Part shown: in pieces, positions 25,369 through 37,895 of the stretch
Layout: every line of letters starts with the position of its first letter
Numbering within the stretch: position 1 is the first letter of the stretch
Origin: Streptomyces sp. Tue 6430
GTDB lineage: Bacteria > Actinomycetota > Actinomycetes > Streptomycetales > Streptomycetaceae
Reading direction: 5' to 3'
DNA: 64,000 nucleotides
NCBI GenBank assembly: GCA_021568835.1
Contig: JAKGSH010000003.1
Location: forward strand, 224,930 to 288,929
Translations under genes and position numbers: made by a program
The notes under the pieces: model-generated
Told to the model about the DNA's origin: nothing
The model's database searches: none
Seen by the model: only the letters and a program-made list of their open reading frames with translations

Positions 25369-26304
25369 GTGGTGGACGGCGCAGTCGTGCGGGCGATGTG
25401 GGAGCGGTTCGAACTCGTCCACGATCTGGTCTACTTCGCCCCCGAGGCGCACCGGGCCGCCGACGAACTCGGCCTGCGCGGCTTCTGGATGGGCTACTTC
25501 GCCCTCCGCGCCGCACCCCTCGGCCCCGTTCCGGCCGCCGTCGTCACCAGCTCCTTCTACGTCTTCCACCCCGACCGGGTGGCGCGTGCCGTCCCCGACG
25601 CCTGGGGATACGCCGATCCGGCCGACGTCCTCTCGGCGCGCGAGCGGGCCATGGACGCCGCGATGACCCGCGTGCTGGGGCCGGACACGGTCGGTTCCGC
25701 CGCGATGACCGAGGCCGCCGACCTCGCCTGGGAGGCGGCGCAGGCCGCCGACACGGCGGGACGCGTCCTCGGCGCCGCCAACCAGGCACTCCCGCGGCCG
25801 GCACAGCCGCACGTCCGGCTCTGGCAGGCGGTCACCACCCTGCGCGAACACCGGGGCGACGGGCACATCGCCGCCCTGGTCGGCCACGGCCTGGGCCCGG
25901 TCGCGGCGATGGCGCTGAAGTGCGCGGCGGGCGAGTCGGACGAGGAGGTCCTGCGGCAGACCCGCAAGTGGGATCTCCCGGCGTGGCGGGCGGCGCAGGC
26001 CGAACTGCTCGGCCGCGGCTGGCTCGACGGCGACGGCCGGCTCACCCCCGCCGGGGAGACGGCCCGCGCGGCCGTCGAGGCCGGGACGGACGCCGCCGCG
26101 GCCTCCCCCTGGACGGCCCTGGGCCCCGACGCCACCACCCGCCTCGGCCGCCTCCTCGCCCCTCTGGCCCGCACCGTCCGCGAGTCGGGCCTGATCCCGG
26201 ACGGCAACCCGGTGGGCCTCCCGGCCGCGACGGCGACGGAGAAGCCGGAAGGAGCGGGGGAGGGCGACGGGGAGGCGGTCGCGTCGGGGAGCACTCCGGT
26301 CTGA
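25369..26304 (+). CDS. SCO6745-family protein
   Basis: GTG at 25369 behind GGGAGG gives 311 residues. It matches my memory of the SCO6745/SalK-like family: AMWERFELVHDLVYFAPEAH, LRGFWMGYFALRAAPLGPVP, then FYVFHPDRVARAVPDAW, and a winged-helix-like end (LLGRGWLDGDGRLTPAGE). Members are conserved in actinomycetes; the biochemical function is not established to my knowledge. It is divergent from the copper-related pair, with 186 bases between starts. Confidence 0.7.
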   Translation: MVDGAVVRAMWERFELVHDLVYFAPEAHRAADELGLRGFWMGYFALRAAPLGPVPAAVVTSSFYVFHPDRVARAVPDAWGYADPADVLSARERAMDAAMTRVLGPDTVGSAAMTEAADLAWEAAQAADTAGRVLGAANQALPRPAQPHVRLWQAVTTLREHRGDGHIAALVGHGLGPVAAMALKCAAGESDEEVLRQTRKWDLPAWRAAQAELLGRGWLDGDGRLTPAGETARAAVEAGTDAAAASPWTALGPDATTRLGRLLAPLARTVRESGLIPDGNPVGLPAATATEKPEGAGEGDGEAVASGSTPV

Positions 26305-26560
26305 GCGCGCGGGTCGCGCCGGCGAAGCTGCCCGGCGACGGCGGGCGACGGCGGGTGAACACGCGTACGCCTCGGCGAGTGACGTCCTCCTCGCCCTCCG
26401 CCGCCGTGTGCCGCCGGACCGGTCGCGCGCCGAGAGGGCCGGCGCCGTCCTGCGCGGGCTCCTGGACCGGCCGTTGCCGGGCCGAGCGACCCGTCCGGTG
26501 TGGCGTGTTCCGTGCTGCCCGGCGCGACGCCGACCGCCCCGCCTCAGTACCCTCCGAACC

Positions 26561-27058
26561 ATGCGGATCTCCGTTTCCTCCGACATGGACGAACCCGTCG
26601 CCCGCGCGCTCGTCGCGGAACTGCGCGGGCGAGGGCACGACGTGGTACCGCACGGTGCGCTGCGGCCCGGTGCGGACGCGCAGTGGGCGGTGTGTTCGGA
26701 GGCGGCGGCCCGGGAGGTGGCCGACGGGACCTCGGAGCAGGCCGTGGTGTGCTGCTGGACGGGCACGGGCGCGTCCATCGCCGCGAACAAGGTGCCCGGC
26801 GTCCGCGCGGCCCTGTGCACCGACGCCCCCACGGCCGAGGGCGCCCGCCGCTGGAACGACGCGAACGTGCTCGCCCTCGGCCTGCGCCTGACCTCCGAGC
26901 CGTTGCTGAAGGAGATCCTCGACGCCTGGTTCGCCGCCGAGCCCAGCGAGGACCCCCAGGACCGGGGCAACGTCCTGTACGTCGACCGCCTCGACCGTAG
27001 TGGCCGCCTCGACCGTAGTGGCCGTAGCGGCCGGGCCGGCGACGGCGCGGCGCCCTGA
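26561..27058 (+). CDS. RpiB/LacAB-family sugar-phosphate isomerase
   Basis: 165 residues from ATG 26561 ([20 protein letters not shown]). The family signature [20 protein letters not shown] corresponds to the RpiB catalytic loop, with Cys as the base, followed by [20 protein letters not shown] and NVLALGLRL. It interconverts ribose 5-phosphate and ribulose 5-phosphate or related aldose/ketose phosphates. It lies 370 bases upstream of phosphoketolase in the same direction, so the two may feed the same pentose-phosphate flux. The last 20 residues are low-complexity repeats. No clear ribosome binding site is visible before this ATG. Confidence 0.75.
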   Translation: MRISVSSDMDEPVARALVAELRGRGHDVVPHGALRPGADAQWAVCSEAAAREVADGTSEQAVVCCWTGTGASIAANKVPGVRAALCTDAPTAEGARRWNDANVLALGLRLTSEPLLKEILDAWFAAEPSEDPQDRGNVLYVDRLDRSGRLDRSGRSGRAGDGAAP

Positions 27059-27428
27059 CGGCCGCCCGCGGCGCGCACCCGCCCCAGGCCCTGTCGTCGC
27101 CTTCCCGCCCCGCCCCGCGACGCCCCGCACGCCCCCTCGTCCCACCGGGCCCCGACCCGGGCGCGTCCCGTACGGGGACCGGGGCCCGGCACCCCCGTCC
27201 TCGGCCGGGGGTCCCCGGAGCACGCACCCGACGCCGCGGGACCCGCCCTCCGGGCGGACGACGGGAAGGCGACGACAGGACCCGGCGGGCCCGGTGCCCG
27301 TCCGGGCCCCTCCGGGTTCGGCCGGTCGGGTCGATCGGCCCTGGCGGGTACCCGGCGGCCGGGAGAGGGTGGGAGGGAACGGACCCGCCCGCACCTCCCG
27401 CCGACCACCGATCCGGAAGGGACCCCCG
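27059..27428. other. Leader region of the phosphoketolase gene
   Basis: 370 bases rich in G/C runs, without a gene. GGGGACCGGGGCCC (27176-27189) resembles but does not exactly match the GGGACCnnnGGCCC sites upstream of the stress-protein genes. GGAAGGGA precedes the phosphoketolase ATG. Confidence 0.4.
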
Positions 27429-29812
27429 ATGTCCGTCGACACCCAGCAGGCGTCCGACCGCCTCACCGACGACGAGCTGAGGACGCTGGACGCCCACTGG
27501 CGCGCCGCGAACTACCTGTCCGTCGGACAGATCTACCTCATGGCCAACCCCCTGCTCACCGAGCCGCTGCGGCCGGAGCACGTCAAGCCGCGGCTGCTCG
27601 GCCACTGGGGCACCTCGCCCGGCCTGAACCTCGTGTACACCCACCTCAACCGCGTCGTCCGCGGCCGCGACCTCGACGCCCTGTGCGTGTGGGGCCCCGG
27701 CCACGGCGGGCCGGCGGTGGTGGCCAACTCCTGGCTGGAGGGCTCGTACACCGAGACGTACCCCGACGTCACGCGCGACGCGGCCGGCATGGCCCGGCTG
27801 TTCAAGCAGTTCTCCTTCCCGGGCGGCATCCCCAGCCACGTCGCCCCCGAGACCCCCGGCTCCATCCACGAGGGCGGCGAACTCGGCTACGCGCTCTCCC
27901 ACGCCTACGGCGCCGCCTACGACAACCCGGACCTGCTCGTCGCCTGCGTGATCGGTGACGGCGAGGCCGAGACCGGGCCGCTGGCCGCCTCCTGGCACTC
28001 CAACAAGTTCCTCGACCCCGTCCACGACGGGGCCGTCCTGCCGATCCTCCACCTCAACGGCTACAAGATCGCCAACCCGACGGTGCTGGCCCGGATCCCC
28101 GAGCCGGAACTCGACGAACTGCTGCGGGGCTACGGCCACGACCCGATCCACGTCACCGGCGACGACCCGGCCGCGGTGCACCGCGCGATGGCCGAGGCCA
28201 TGGACACCGCGCTGGACCGGATCGCCGCGATCCAGCGCGCCGCCCGCGAGGAGGACTCCGGCGAACGCGCCCACTGGCCGGTGATCGTGCTGCGCACCCC
28301 GAAGGGCTGGACCGGTCCCGCGCAGGTCGACGGGCTGCCCGTGGAGGGCACCTGGCGCGCCCACCAGGTCCCGCTCTCCGCCGTCCGGGACAACCCGGAG
28401 CACCTGCGCCAACTGGAGGCGTGGCTGCGCTCCTACCGGCCCGAGGAACTCTTCGACGAGCGGGGCGCCCCCGGCACGACGTCCTGACCTGGATCCCCGA
28501 GGGCACCCGCCGCCTCGGCGCCACCCCGCACGCCAACGGCGGACTGCTGCTGCGCGAACTCCCGCTGCCCGCACTGGAGTCGTACGCCGTCCCCGTCGAC
28601 AAGCCCGGCGCGACGCTGCACGAACCCACCCGCGTGCTGGGCGAGTTGCTGGAGGAGGTGATGCGCTCCACCGCCGAGCGGCGCGACTTCCGCCTGGTCG
28701 GCCCCGACGAGACCGCCTCCAACCGGCTCCAGGCCGTGTACGGCGCCACCGGCAAGGCCTGGCAGGCGCAGACCCTCCAGGTCGACGAACACCTCGACCG
28801 GCACGGCCGGGTGATGGAGATCCTCTCCGAACACACCTGCCAGGGCTGGCTGGAGGGGTACCTGCTCACCGGCCGGCACGGGATGTTCTCGTGCTACGAG
28901 GCATTCGTGCACATCGTCGACTCGATGGTCAACCAGCACATCAAGTGGCTGCGCGTGACCCGCCGGCTGCCCTGGCGGGCGCCCATCGCCTCCCTCAACT
29001 ACCTGCTGACGTCGCACGTCTGGCGCCAGGACCACAACGGCTTCTCCCACCAGGACCCGGGCTTCGTCGACCACATCCTCAACAAGAGCCCCGAAGCCGT
29101 GCGCGTCTACCTGCCGCCGGACACCAACACGCTGCTGTCGGTGGCCGACCACGTGCTGCGCAGCCGCGACTACGTCAACGTGGTCGTGGCCGGGAAACAG
29201 CCCTGCTTCGACTGGCTGACGATGGAGCAGGCCCGCGCCCACTGCGCCCGCGGCGCCGGCGTCTGGGAGTGGGCGGGAACCGAGAACGGCACCCGCGAAC
29301 CGGACGTGGTCCTCGGCTGCGCGGGCGACGTGCCGACCCAGGAGGTGCTGGCGGCCGCCCAGTTGCTCCGCCGGCACCTGCCCGAACTCGCGGTCCGCGT
29401 GGTCAACGTCGTCGACATCGCCCGCCTGCTGCCGAGCGAGGAGCACCCGCACGGCATGAACGACTTCGAGTACGACGGCCTGTTCACCACCGACAGGCCC
29501 GTCGTCTTCGCGTACCACGGCTACCCGTGGCTGATCCACCGGCTCGCCTACCGCCGCACCGGCCACGGCAACCTGCACGTGCGCGGCTACAAGGAGATCG
29601 GTACGACGACCACGCCGTTCGACATGGTCGTCCGCAACGACCTCGACCGCTACCGGCTGGTCATGGACGTCATCGACCGCGTCCCCGGCCTCGCGGTGCG
29701 CGCCGCGGCCGTACGCCAGCGGATGGAGGACGCCCGGCTGCGCCACCACGACTGGATCCGGGTCCACGGCACCGATCTGCCGGAGGTCGCCGACTGGACC
29801 TGGGACGGCTGA
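27429..29812 (+). CDS. xfp: Phosphoketolase (xylulose-5-P/fructose-6-P)
   Basis: ATG at 27429 opens [20 protein letters not shown]. Family landmarks: [53 protein letters not shown] and the thiamine diphosphate site [19 protein letters not shown], then later [16 protein letters not shown] and ALGAHP-type [13 protein letters not shown]. One base is missing near 28470 (ERGAPGTTS should continue [11 protein letters not shown]). Corrected length is about 795 residues, normal. The enzyme cleaves xylulose 5-phosphate or fructose 6-phosphate with phosphate to acetyl phosphate and a smaller sugar phosphate, allowing ATP formation without respiration. That fits the stress/dormancy genes downstream. Confidence 0.9.
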
Positions 29813-30266
29813 CCGGCACACCGGCCAGGACGCACGGCGCGGGGCGAACCGGCCAGGACGCACGGCGCGGGGCGAACCGGCCAGGACGCACGGCGCGGGG
29901 CGAACCGGCCAGGACGCACGGCGCGGGGCGAACCGGCCAGGACGCACGGCGCGGGGCGGACGGCGCAGGGGAAGGGGCAGGGGCCGGGCGCGCGTGCGCC
30001 CTGGTACGGCGCCGGACCCGGTGCCTACAGTGGTCGGTCCGTCCCGCGGCACGGATTCCGGCGGGGCGAGCCCCATCCTTGCGTGGTCCCCGGCCGTCCC
30101 CGGCCCCGGCAGTCGTCCGGGCCGGGGGCGGCCCGCACACCGGCGCGGCTCGAAGGGCGACGGGTGCGGGGGCCACCCCCGCGACAGGCACCACACCGTG
30201 ACGGCGTTCGGGCCGCGCGACCGGGCCCGCGGCACGAGCGCGCGTCGAGAGCCACTGGAGGCCGCT
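29813..30266. other. Gap with 28-bp repeat array
   Basis: Contains the tandem array at 29821-29960, starting eight bases after the phosphoketolase stop, then GC-rich sequence. GGAGG at its end serves the ATP-grasp gene. No other gene seen. Confidence 0.4.
29821..29960. repeat. 28-bp tandem repeat, five copies
   Basis: The unit begins CCGGCCAGGACGCACGGCGC and ends GGGGCGAA. Four copies are identical and the fifth differs only at its last bases. There are no spacers between units, so it is not a CRISPR array. Confidence 0.95.
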
Positions 30267-31416
30267 GTGTCCCGACCGTGCATCGCCCTGATCGCCGACC
30301 CGACGTCGTCCGAGGGGTGCCGGGAGTACCTCGCCGACGCCGTGGAACTGCTCACCGGCACGCCGCCCGTGCGCGTGGACGCCCGCCACTTCGCGACCGG
30401 GGCGTCCGGCCGCGGTGTCCGCGACGGAGGCCGCTTACGGCTGCGGGTCGCCGAGGAGGAGCTGGACTTCGTGCCCGACATCGTCGTGCTGTACGAGATC
30501 CCGCCGCACCGCCGACGCGCCCTGGCCGGCTTCCAGGAACTCCTGGAACGCCATGACGTGGTCACGCTCGGCACCGGCCCCGAGGCCTGGCGGACCGCCA
30601 CGGAGAAGAACCTCACCGTGGAACGCTTCCGCCGGGACGGCATCGCCCAGATGGAGACCGTCGTCCTGTCCCGTCCCACCGCGCGGGAGGCCGGTGAGGC
30701 GTTCGAGCGGCTCGGGGGCGACACCTGGGCGCGGCCCGTCGTCGGCACCGGCGGCGACGACACCTTCCACATCACCACCCGCGCCCGGCTGGAGGAGGCC
30801 ACCGGCTACTACGCCGGGCACGGCACCGACTGGATGCTCTCCCGCGACGCGGCAACTTCACCGCCGACGGACTGCGCCACCAGTTCCGCGTCTTCGTCCT
30901 CGGCGGACGCGTCGTGCACGCCCGCGAACACCTCCAGCCCGCCGCCGACACCCCCTGCAACACCTGCCGGGGCGCCACCCCGTCCCCATCGCCCCGCCGG
31001 ACCTGTCGCCCCGGCTCACCGAACTCGCCGTCGCCGCCACCGCGTCGGTCGGCCTGCCCTTCGCCGGGGTCGACCTGGCCGTGGAGAACGGCGGCGTCGT
31101 CTTCGAGGTCAACGTCCAGCCCGCCTTCGTCGACGGCGAGCTCGAGACCGTGGCCGTCCCGTACGTCAAGGCCCATCTGGACGCCCACGCGCGCGCGGCG
31201 GGCGGCCCGCGCACGGTCCGGCGGCCGCACCCGACCCAGACGATCGGCACCGGCAGCCGGGCTTCACCGCCCGGCCTGAACCCGGGCTTCCGCCCTCGTT
31301 CGGGGACGCGTCTTCGTGTCGAGGACCCGTCCCCGTCCGGCCGATCCGGGCGTCCGGCCCGACTCGGGCGCCCGGCCCGACTCGGGCGCCCGGCGGATCC
31401 GGGCGGAAGACCCTAG
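30267..31416 (+). CDS. ATP-grasp (RimK-like) enzyme of unknown substrate
   Basis: GTG at 30267 follows GGAGG. The N-terminal part (CIALIADPTSSEGCREYL...) has the Rossmann-like preATP-grasp fold, with GTGPEAWRTATEKNLTVERF before the ATP-grasp domain. That domain holds GDTWARPVVGTGGDDTF, HQFRVFVLGGRVVHAREHL and the metal-binding end LPFAGVDLAVENGGVVFEVN. The family forms carboxylate-amine bonds. Two single-base losses (near 30850 and 30975) break the frame; corrected length is about 384 residues. A CNTC motif lies just before the last part. The tail is a Pro-Arg-Leu-Gly repeat. Its stop overlaps that of the convergent phosphatase gene. Confidence 0.75.
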
Positions 31417-32975
31417 GTCGCCGGGAGCTGCGCCAGCAGGAGGGTGACGTCGTCGTTGTGGCTCTCCGGGTCCGGCAGGAGGCCGGCGAGCACCTGGTCG
31501 GCGGCCGTCTCCAGACAGGGGGCGGTGGTGAACGACTTCTCGAGCAGCACGGTGAGTTCGCCGATGCGCAGCTCGATGTCGCTGCCCGGCGTCTCGATCA
31601 GGCCGTCCGTGTACAGCACCAGGGTGGCTCCCGGCGATATGTGCACGCGGGCCTGCTCGAACGGGCCGTCGCCGACTCCGAGAGGCACGTTGACGGGGCA
31701 GTCGAGCGCCCGCACCCCCTCGCCCGCCCCGGCGACCAGGACCGGCAGATGGCCCGCCGAGCAGATCGTCACCGTGCCCGCCTTCGGGGCGATGACCAGG
31801 TAGCAGCAGGTCACGAGCTGGTCGGGCACGTCCAGGTCGGCGACGCAGGTGTCCAGTGCCCGCATCAGCCGCCGCGGCTGCATGCCGGTCTTCGCCAGCG
31901 CGTGCGCGGCCGAGCGCAACTGGCCCATCACGGCGGCGGCCTCCAGACCCCGCCCCATCACGTCGCCTATGAGCACCCCACCCGGCCGCCGCCCAGCGGC
32001 ACGAGGTCGAACCAGTCGCCGCCCACCCCGGCGCCCTGCGTGGCGGGCCGGTAGCGGCTGGCGGTGGCCAGGCCGGGCAGCGCGGGCGGGGTGCCCATCA
32101 GGCTGCGCTGGAGCGTGAGGGCGATGTGCCGCTGCTGCTCGTACAGTTCGGTCAGCTCGGCCTGGGCGCGCTTGCGGTCGCTGATGTCCCGCACGATCGC
32201 GCACGCCCCGACCACCGCGCCCCGGGTGTCCCGGGTCGGCCACAGGGTCATGTCCACGTCCAGCAGCGCACCGGTGCTGGTGACCTTCAGCGTCTCGAAG
32301 TGCTCCACCTTCCGGCCCCGCCGGAGCTGCCGCAGCAGTGCCCTGACCTCGCCGCGCAGTTCGGGCGGGGCCAGCAGGGAGACGTGCCGGCCGATGGCCT
32401 CGTCGGCGGTGTAGCCGTACAGGCGCTGTGCCGCCGCGTTCCAGTAGGTGACGTACCCGTCCAGGGTGTGGGCGAGGATGGCGTCCTGCGACGATTCCAC
32501 GAGGGCGGCCAGCTCGTTGATGCGGGCCTCGGCGGCCTTGCGGTCGGAGACGTCGCGGACCGCCGCCGACACCAGCAGCCCGTCCGCGGTCTCCAGGGGG
32601 CTCAGGCTGATCTCGACGGGGAACTCGGTGCCGTCCTTGCGCAGTCCGAGCAGTTCGAGTCCGGCGCCCATGGGCCGGACCTGGCGGTTGGCCGTGTATC
32701 CCCCGCGGTGCCCGGTGTGCTGCTCGCGGAAGCGGTGCGGCAGCAGCAACTCGACCGACTGGTCGAGGAGTTCCTCGCGGCGATAGCCGAAGAGGGTCTC
32801 GGTCTGGGCGTTGACGAGCCGGATGACGCCCCGGTCGTCGACGATGACCATCGCGTCCGGCGCCGCCTCCAGCAGCCCCGGAACCGTTCCTCCGCCCGCC
32901 CGGAACCTTCTCGCGCACAGGGGCGCGGCAGCCGTACCGTCGTTCCACCGGTTCCGCCTGCACCAAGTCGGCCAT
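31413..32975 (-). CDS. PAS-PAS-SpoIIE (PP2C) serine phosphatase
   Basis: ATG at 32975 gives [15 protein letters not shown]. One base is off near 32880, after which PAS 1 runs from [17 protein letters not shown] to [16 protein letters not shown] 2 runs from [16 protein letters not shown] to [15 protein letters not shown]. The SpoIIE phosphatase has metal-binding Asp residues in [12 protein letters not shown], then (after another shift near 31975) [20 protein letters not shown] and [12 protein letters not shown]. Total about 520 residues. It is soluble and likely acts on an anti-anti-sigma factor or similar partner in response to redox or small molecules bound by the PAS domains. It is convergent with the ATP-grasp gene. 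Confidence 0.85.
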   Translation of the reverse strand: MADLVQAEPVERRYGCRAPVREKVPGGRRNGSGAAGGGAGRDGHRRRPGRHPARQRPDRDPLRLSPRGTPRPVGRVAAAAPLPRAAHRAPRGIHGQPPGPAHGRRTRTARTAQGRHRVPRRDQPEPPGDRGRAAGVGGGPRRLRPQGRRGPHQRAGRPRGIVAGRHPRPHPGRVRHLLERGGTAPVRLHRRRGHRPARLPAGPARTARRGQGTAAAAPAGPEGGALRDAEGHQHRCAAGRGHDPVADPGHPGRGGRGVRDRAGHQRPQARPGRADRTVRAAAAHRPHAPAQPDGHPARAARPGHRQPLPARHAGRRGGRRLVRPRAAGRRPGGVLIGDVMGRGLEAAAVMGQLRSAAHALAKTGMQPRRLMRALDTCVADLDVPDQLVTCCYLVIAPKAGTVTICSAGHLPVLVAGAGEGVRALDCPVNVPLGVGDGPFEQARVHISPGATLVLYTDGLIETPGSDIELRIGELTVLLEKSFTTAPCLETAADQVLAGLLPDPESHNDDVTLLLAQLPAT

Positions 32976-33265
32976 GTTCCACCTCACCTTGCGCGACGAT
33001 TCAGGCCATCTCAGCGCCTTCGCACCCGCCCCGCGCCGGGATGTCGCTTACTGACCGTTCACGCCCGAAGCTGGCCGATCACGGTCCGGGTGTGCGCCAC
33101 GGGCCCTTCAGGCGCCGCTTCACCACCGGTCCGTACGATATGGCACGGTTTCGTAGCGCCCGGCCGGACAGGAACGGTCCGACCCGATCGAGAAACGGGA
33201 AGCGCCGGGCCATGAGCGGCACATAGCGTGGGGACGACGCCCAGGAACCCGGACGGAGACCGTTG

Positions 33266-35650
<2,385 letters not shown>

Positions 35651-35652
35651 CA

Positions 35653-35682
35653 CCCCGCCCCGCGGGGAGACCGTGGGCGGGG
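35653..35682. terminator. Hairpin between convergent UvrA-like and DUF6479 genes
   Basis: CCCCGCCC (35653-35660) pairs with GGGCGGGG (35675-35682) around a 14-base loop, right between the two stop codons. Likely bidirectional. Confidence 0.6.
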
Positions 35683-35686
35683 AGGG

Positions 35687-36052
35687 TCAGTGTCCGCCCA
35701 GCCCGCCCCCGCCGAACGAACCGCTGCTGCCGGAACTCCAGCGCGGCCGCGATTTGGACGTGCTCGGCCGGGTCTGCATGTTGGTCAGTTCGTACGGGGT
35801 GAGGGCGTGGCCCCCCTTTTCGGTCCGCGGCACCTCGTCGGGCTCCCGGATCTCCTGGACCTCGCGCACGGGTCCCTCCGGGGGCAGGTGCGGCTGCTCC
35901 TCGGGGCGGGGCCGGGGCAGCTCGCGCTGCTTGACGCGCGCGCCCAGCCAGAAGCTGCCGGCGAGCAGGGCCACGAGGGCCACACCGACCACGAACATGG
36001 CCACGCTGAGCAGGCCGCTCGTGGCGGCCAACTGCATGTTTGCGCTAGTCAT
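35687..36052 (-). CDS. DUF6479 family membrane protein
   Basis: 121 residues from ATG 36052, or 116 from ATG 36037; neither has a strong ribosome binding site. One membrane segment at about residues 12-35 (LLSVAMFVVGVALVALLAGS) is followed by LGARVKQRELPRPRPEEQPH and VQEIREPDEVP, the pattern of the Streptomyces DUF6479 family, then a Ser/Gly-rich end. Single-pass, probably cytosolic tail. Function unknown. Confidence 0.7.
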   Translation of the reverse strand: MTSANMQLAATSGLLSVAMFVVGVALVALLAGSFWLGARVKQRELPRPRPEEQPHLPPEGPVREVQEIREPDEVPRTEKGGHALTPYELTNMQTRPSTSKSRPRWSSGSSGSFGGGGLGGH

Positions 36053-36267
36053 ATCAGGCGAATACCCCGCAAATCGGGCGCGAACCGTTTCGCCGCACCC
36101 GTCGCTCTCCGTACGAAGGTGGTGCCGGTCCGGTGCGGTACCGGGCCGGGGTCGGTGTCGCGTCCGGCGCCCGGTCGGTGTCGCGTCCGGTACCCGCCCG
36201 GTGTCGCGGACGCCGTGGCCCGCCCGCGGCCGGGTTTGGCGCGGCTCGCCGCGGCTACCCGCGCTGT

Positions 36268-36642
36268 GTGACTTCGACGACATCCCAACAGGAACTCTTC
36301 CGGTTTCTGGAGGACCGCTTCGCATGCGCCCAGGCGTGCACCGCGTGTGCGCGGGCCAGCGCGCTGCGCGCGAGCCTGGTGGGTCCGGACGGAACCGAGG
36401 AGCAGGAACTCGTGCGCCGCAAGGGGATCGTGTGCGCGGAGGTCTGCGACGCGACCTGCCGTGTGCTGTCCGAGGACAACCGGGTGGACGAGGCGGGCAT
36501 CCGGGTCCAGGTGGAGTGGTGCCGGACCGTCTGCCTGGAGACCGCGCACGTCTTCGACCGGCACCCGGGTGCCGAGGACGGCGCGGCCGTGTGCCGCGCT
36601 TGCGCCCAGGCCTGCACCGACTTCCTGCAGACGCTGCAGTGA
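36268..36642 (+). CDS. DUF326 four-helix-bundle Cys-rich protein
   Basis: GTG at 36268 gives 124 residues. Cys residues are spaced along four predicted helices: CAQACTACARAS, VCAEVCDATCRVL, WCRTVCLETAHVF, then CRACAQACTDFL. This is the pattern of DUF326 proteins related to copper storage (Csp) proteins, where Cys line the core of a helical bundle and bind Cu(I) or another soft metal. It is cytosolic, as no signal peptide is present. It lies just before the first universal-stress-protein gene, about 240 bases away, in the same direction. Confidence 0.8.
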   Translation: MTSTTSQQELFRFLEDRFACAQACTACARASALRASLVGPDGTEEQELVRRKGIVCAEVCDATCRVLSEDNRVDEAGIRVQVEWCRTVCLETAHVFDRHPGAEDGAAVCRACAQACTDFLQTLQ

Positions 36643-36758
36643 AATGGTGACCCGGTGCCGACCGGAACCGGCCGGGGAACACCCCGCCCACGACGCCGGC
36701 CCTTGCCCGGCAGGGAGGTGACCGCCCGAGGCGGGCGGAGGTCGGTCGGCCCCACCTC

Positions 36759-36772
36759 GGGACCAGTGGCCC
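36759..36772 (+). promoter_or_regulatory. DevR/DosR-type box candidate
   Basis: GGGACCAGTGGCCC, 112 bases upstream of the first universal-stress-protein start. The pattern GGGACCnnnGGCCC recurs at 44150 before another stress gene and resembles the GGGAC/GTCCC core of DevR/DosR boxes. High GC makes chance matches possible. Confidence 0.4.
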
Positions 36773-36883
36773 CTGCCCCGGCGACGCCCCCGGGGTGACG
36801 CTGGTGGCGGACCCCCGTCCCGGGTCCCGGGTCCCTTGTCCCGGTTCCTGAGCCCGGGATCCCTCGACGAGGAGGTGGAGACC

Positions 36884-37786
36884 ATGCTCCGCACCGTCAC
36901 CGTAGGTCTCGACGGCTCGCGTGAGAGCCGCGCCGCCGTGGAATGGGCGGCGCGCGAGGCGAAGCTGCGCGGCCTGCCGCTGAAGATCGTGCACGTCTGG
37001 CAGCCGGTCCCGGAGCCGATGGCCCAGGCACCGCTGCTCGGCGGCGAGACGCAGGCGCACTGGACCGAGCGCATTCCCCGGGAGGCCGCCGCGGGCGTCG
37101 TCCTGCGCCATCCCGGTGTCGAGGTGATCAGCGAGCAGCTCTCCGGACAGGCCGGTGACGTCCTCGCCGAGGCGGCGAACAGCGCCGAACTGCTCGTCCT
37201 GGGCTCCCGCGGCCTCACCGGGATCGGCGGCTTCATGATGGGCTCCGTGGGCCTGTCCGCCCTCGCGCACGCGGACCGCCCCGTCGTCCTGGTCCGCGCA
37301 CTGGAAGAGGCCGCCGACGAGCACGAGCCGGACCCGGCGGGGATACCGTCCGCCGCGACACCGTTCCGGCCCGTGGTGCTCGGACTCGACGTCGAGCACC
37401 CGGACAGGGCACTGATCGAGTTCGCCTTCGCCACCGCCGGGCTCCGCGACACGTCCCTGCGGATCGTCCACGGCTGGAACCCGCCGCCGTACGCGTACGC
37501 CATGCCCGCCAGCCCCGCGCGCCACGAGGCCCTGAGCCTGAGCGCGGCCGAGGCCCTCTCCAAGGTGCTGCGGCCATGGCGGCAGAAGTTCCCGGACGTC
37601 GAGGTCGTCGAGACGTCCCGTTACGGCAGCGCGGCCGTCCACATCGTGGACGCCGCCCGTGAGGCCTCGCTCGTCGTCGTGGGCCGCCGGATCCGCCGCA
37701 GCCCGTTCGGCGCCCACATCGGGCACGTCACGCACGCGGTGCTCCACCACTCGGCGGCCCCCGTCGCCGTGGTCCCCCACGCCTGA
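36884..37786 (+). CDS. Tandem-domain universal stress protein
   Basis: ATG at 36884 follows GAGGAGGTGGAG and gives 300 residues in two USP domains. Domain 1 begins TVTVGLDGSRESRAAVEWAA and has the ATP-binding loop LGSRGLTGIGGFMMGSVG. Domain 2 begins PVVLGLDVEHPDRALIEFAF; its loop VGRRIRRSPFGAHIGHVT is degenerate. Two-domain USPs bind ATP and are induced in hypoxia and stationary phase in actinobacteria. A possible DevR-type box lies upstream. It is followed within 20 bases by a 29-codon remnant and another USP, so the three are probably one transcript. Confidence 0.85.
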   Translation: MLRTVTVGLDGSRESRAAVEWAAREAKLRGLPLKIVHVWQPVPEPMAQAPLLGGETQAHWTERIPREAAAGVVLRHPGVEVISEQLSGQAGDVLAEAANSAELLVLGSRGLTGIGGFMMGSVGLSALAHADRPVVLVRALEEAADEHEPDPAGIPSAATPFRPVVLGLDVEHPDRALIEFAFATAGLRDTSLRIVHGWNPPPYAYAMPASPARHEALSLSAAEALSKVLRPWRQKFPDVEVVETSRYGSAAVHIVDAAREASLVVVGRRIRRSPFGAHIGHVTHAVLHHSAAPVAVVPHA

Positions 37787-37805
37787 CCCCCGAGGAGAAG
37801 AAGCC

Positions 37806-37895
37806 ATGAACGCAGCGGTCGTCCGAGCGTTCGCAGGGCCCCTCGCCGCCGAGGTCCGGGCCCGTGCCGTCGTCGCCCCGGACGAGGGGCGGTGA
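37806..37895 (+). pseudogene. 29-codon alcohol dehydrogenase N-terminal stub
   Basis: A small frame with its own GAGGAGAAG ribosome binding site, reading MNAAVVRAFAGPLAAEVRAR and ending at a TGA that overlaps the GTG of the next gene. The sequence matches the start of zinc alcohol dehydrogenases of the AdhP type (MKAAVV-AF--PL--E-). The remaining 300 codons are missing. It is probably the scar of an in-frame deletion that joined adh to the next stress gene, now perhaps acting as a leader peptide through translational coupling. Confidence 0.5.

Noticed and set aside
27176..27189. DevR-type box before phosphoketolase
   Set aside because: GGGGACCGGGGCCC fits only if spacing is changed by one base. 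At this GC content that is not convincing, and it is more than 200 bases from the start codon.
29821..29960. Possible CRISPR array
   Set aside because: The repeats are directly adjacent with no spacers and no cas genes are nearby.
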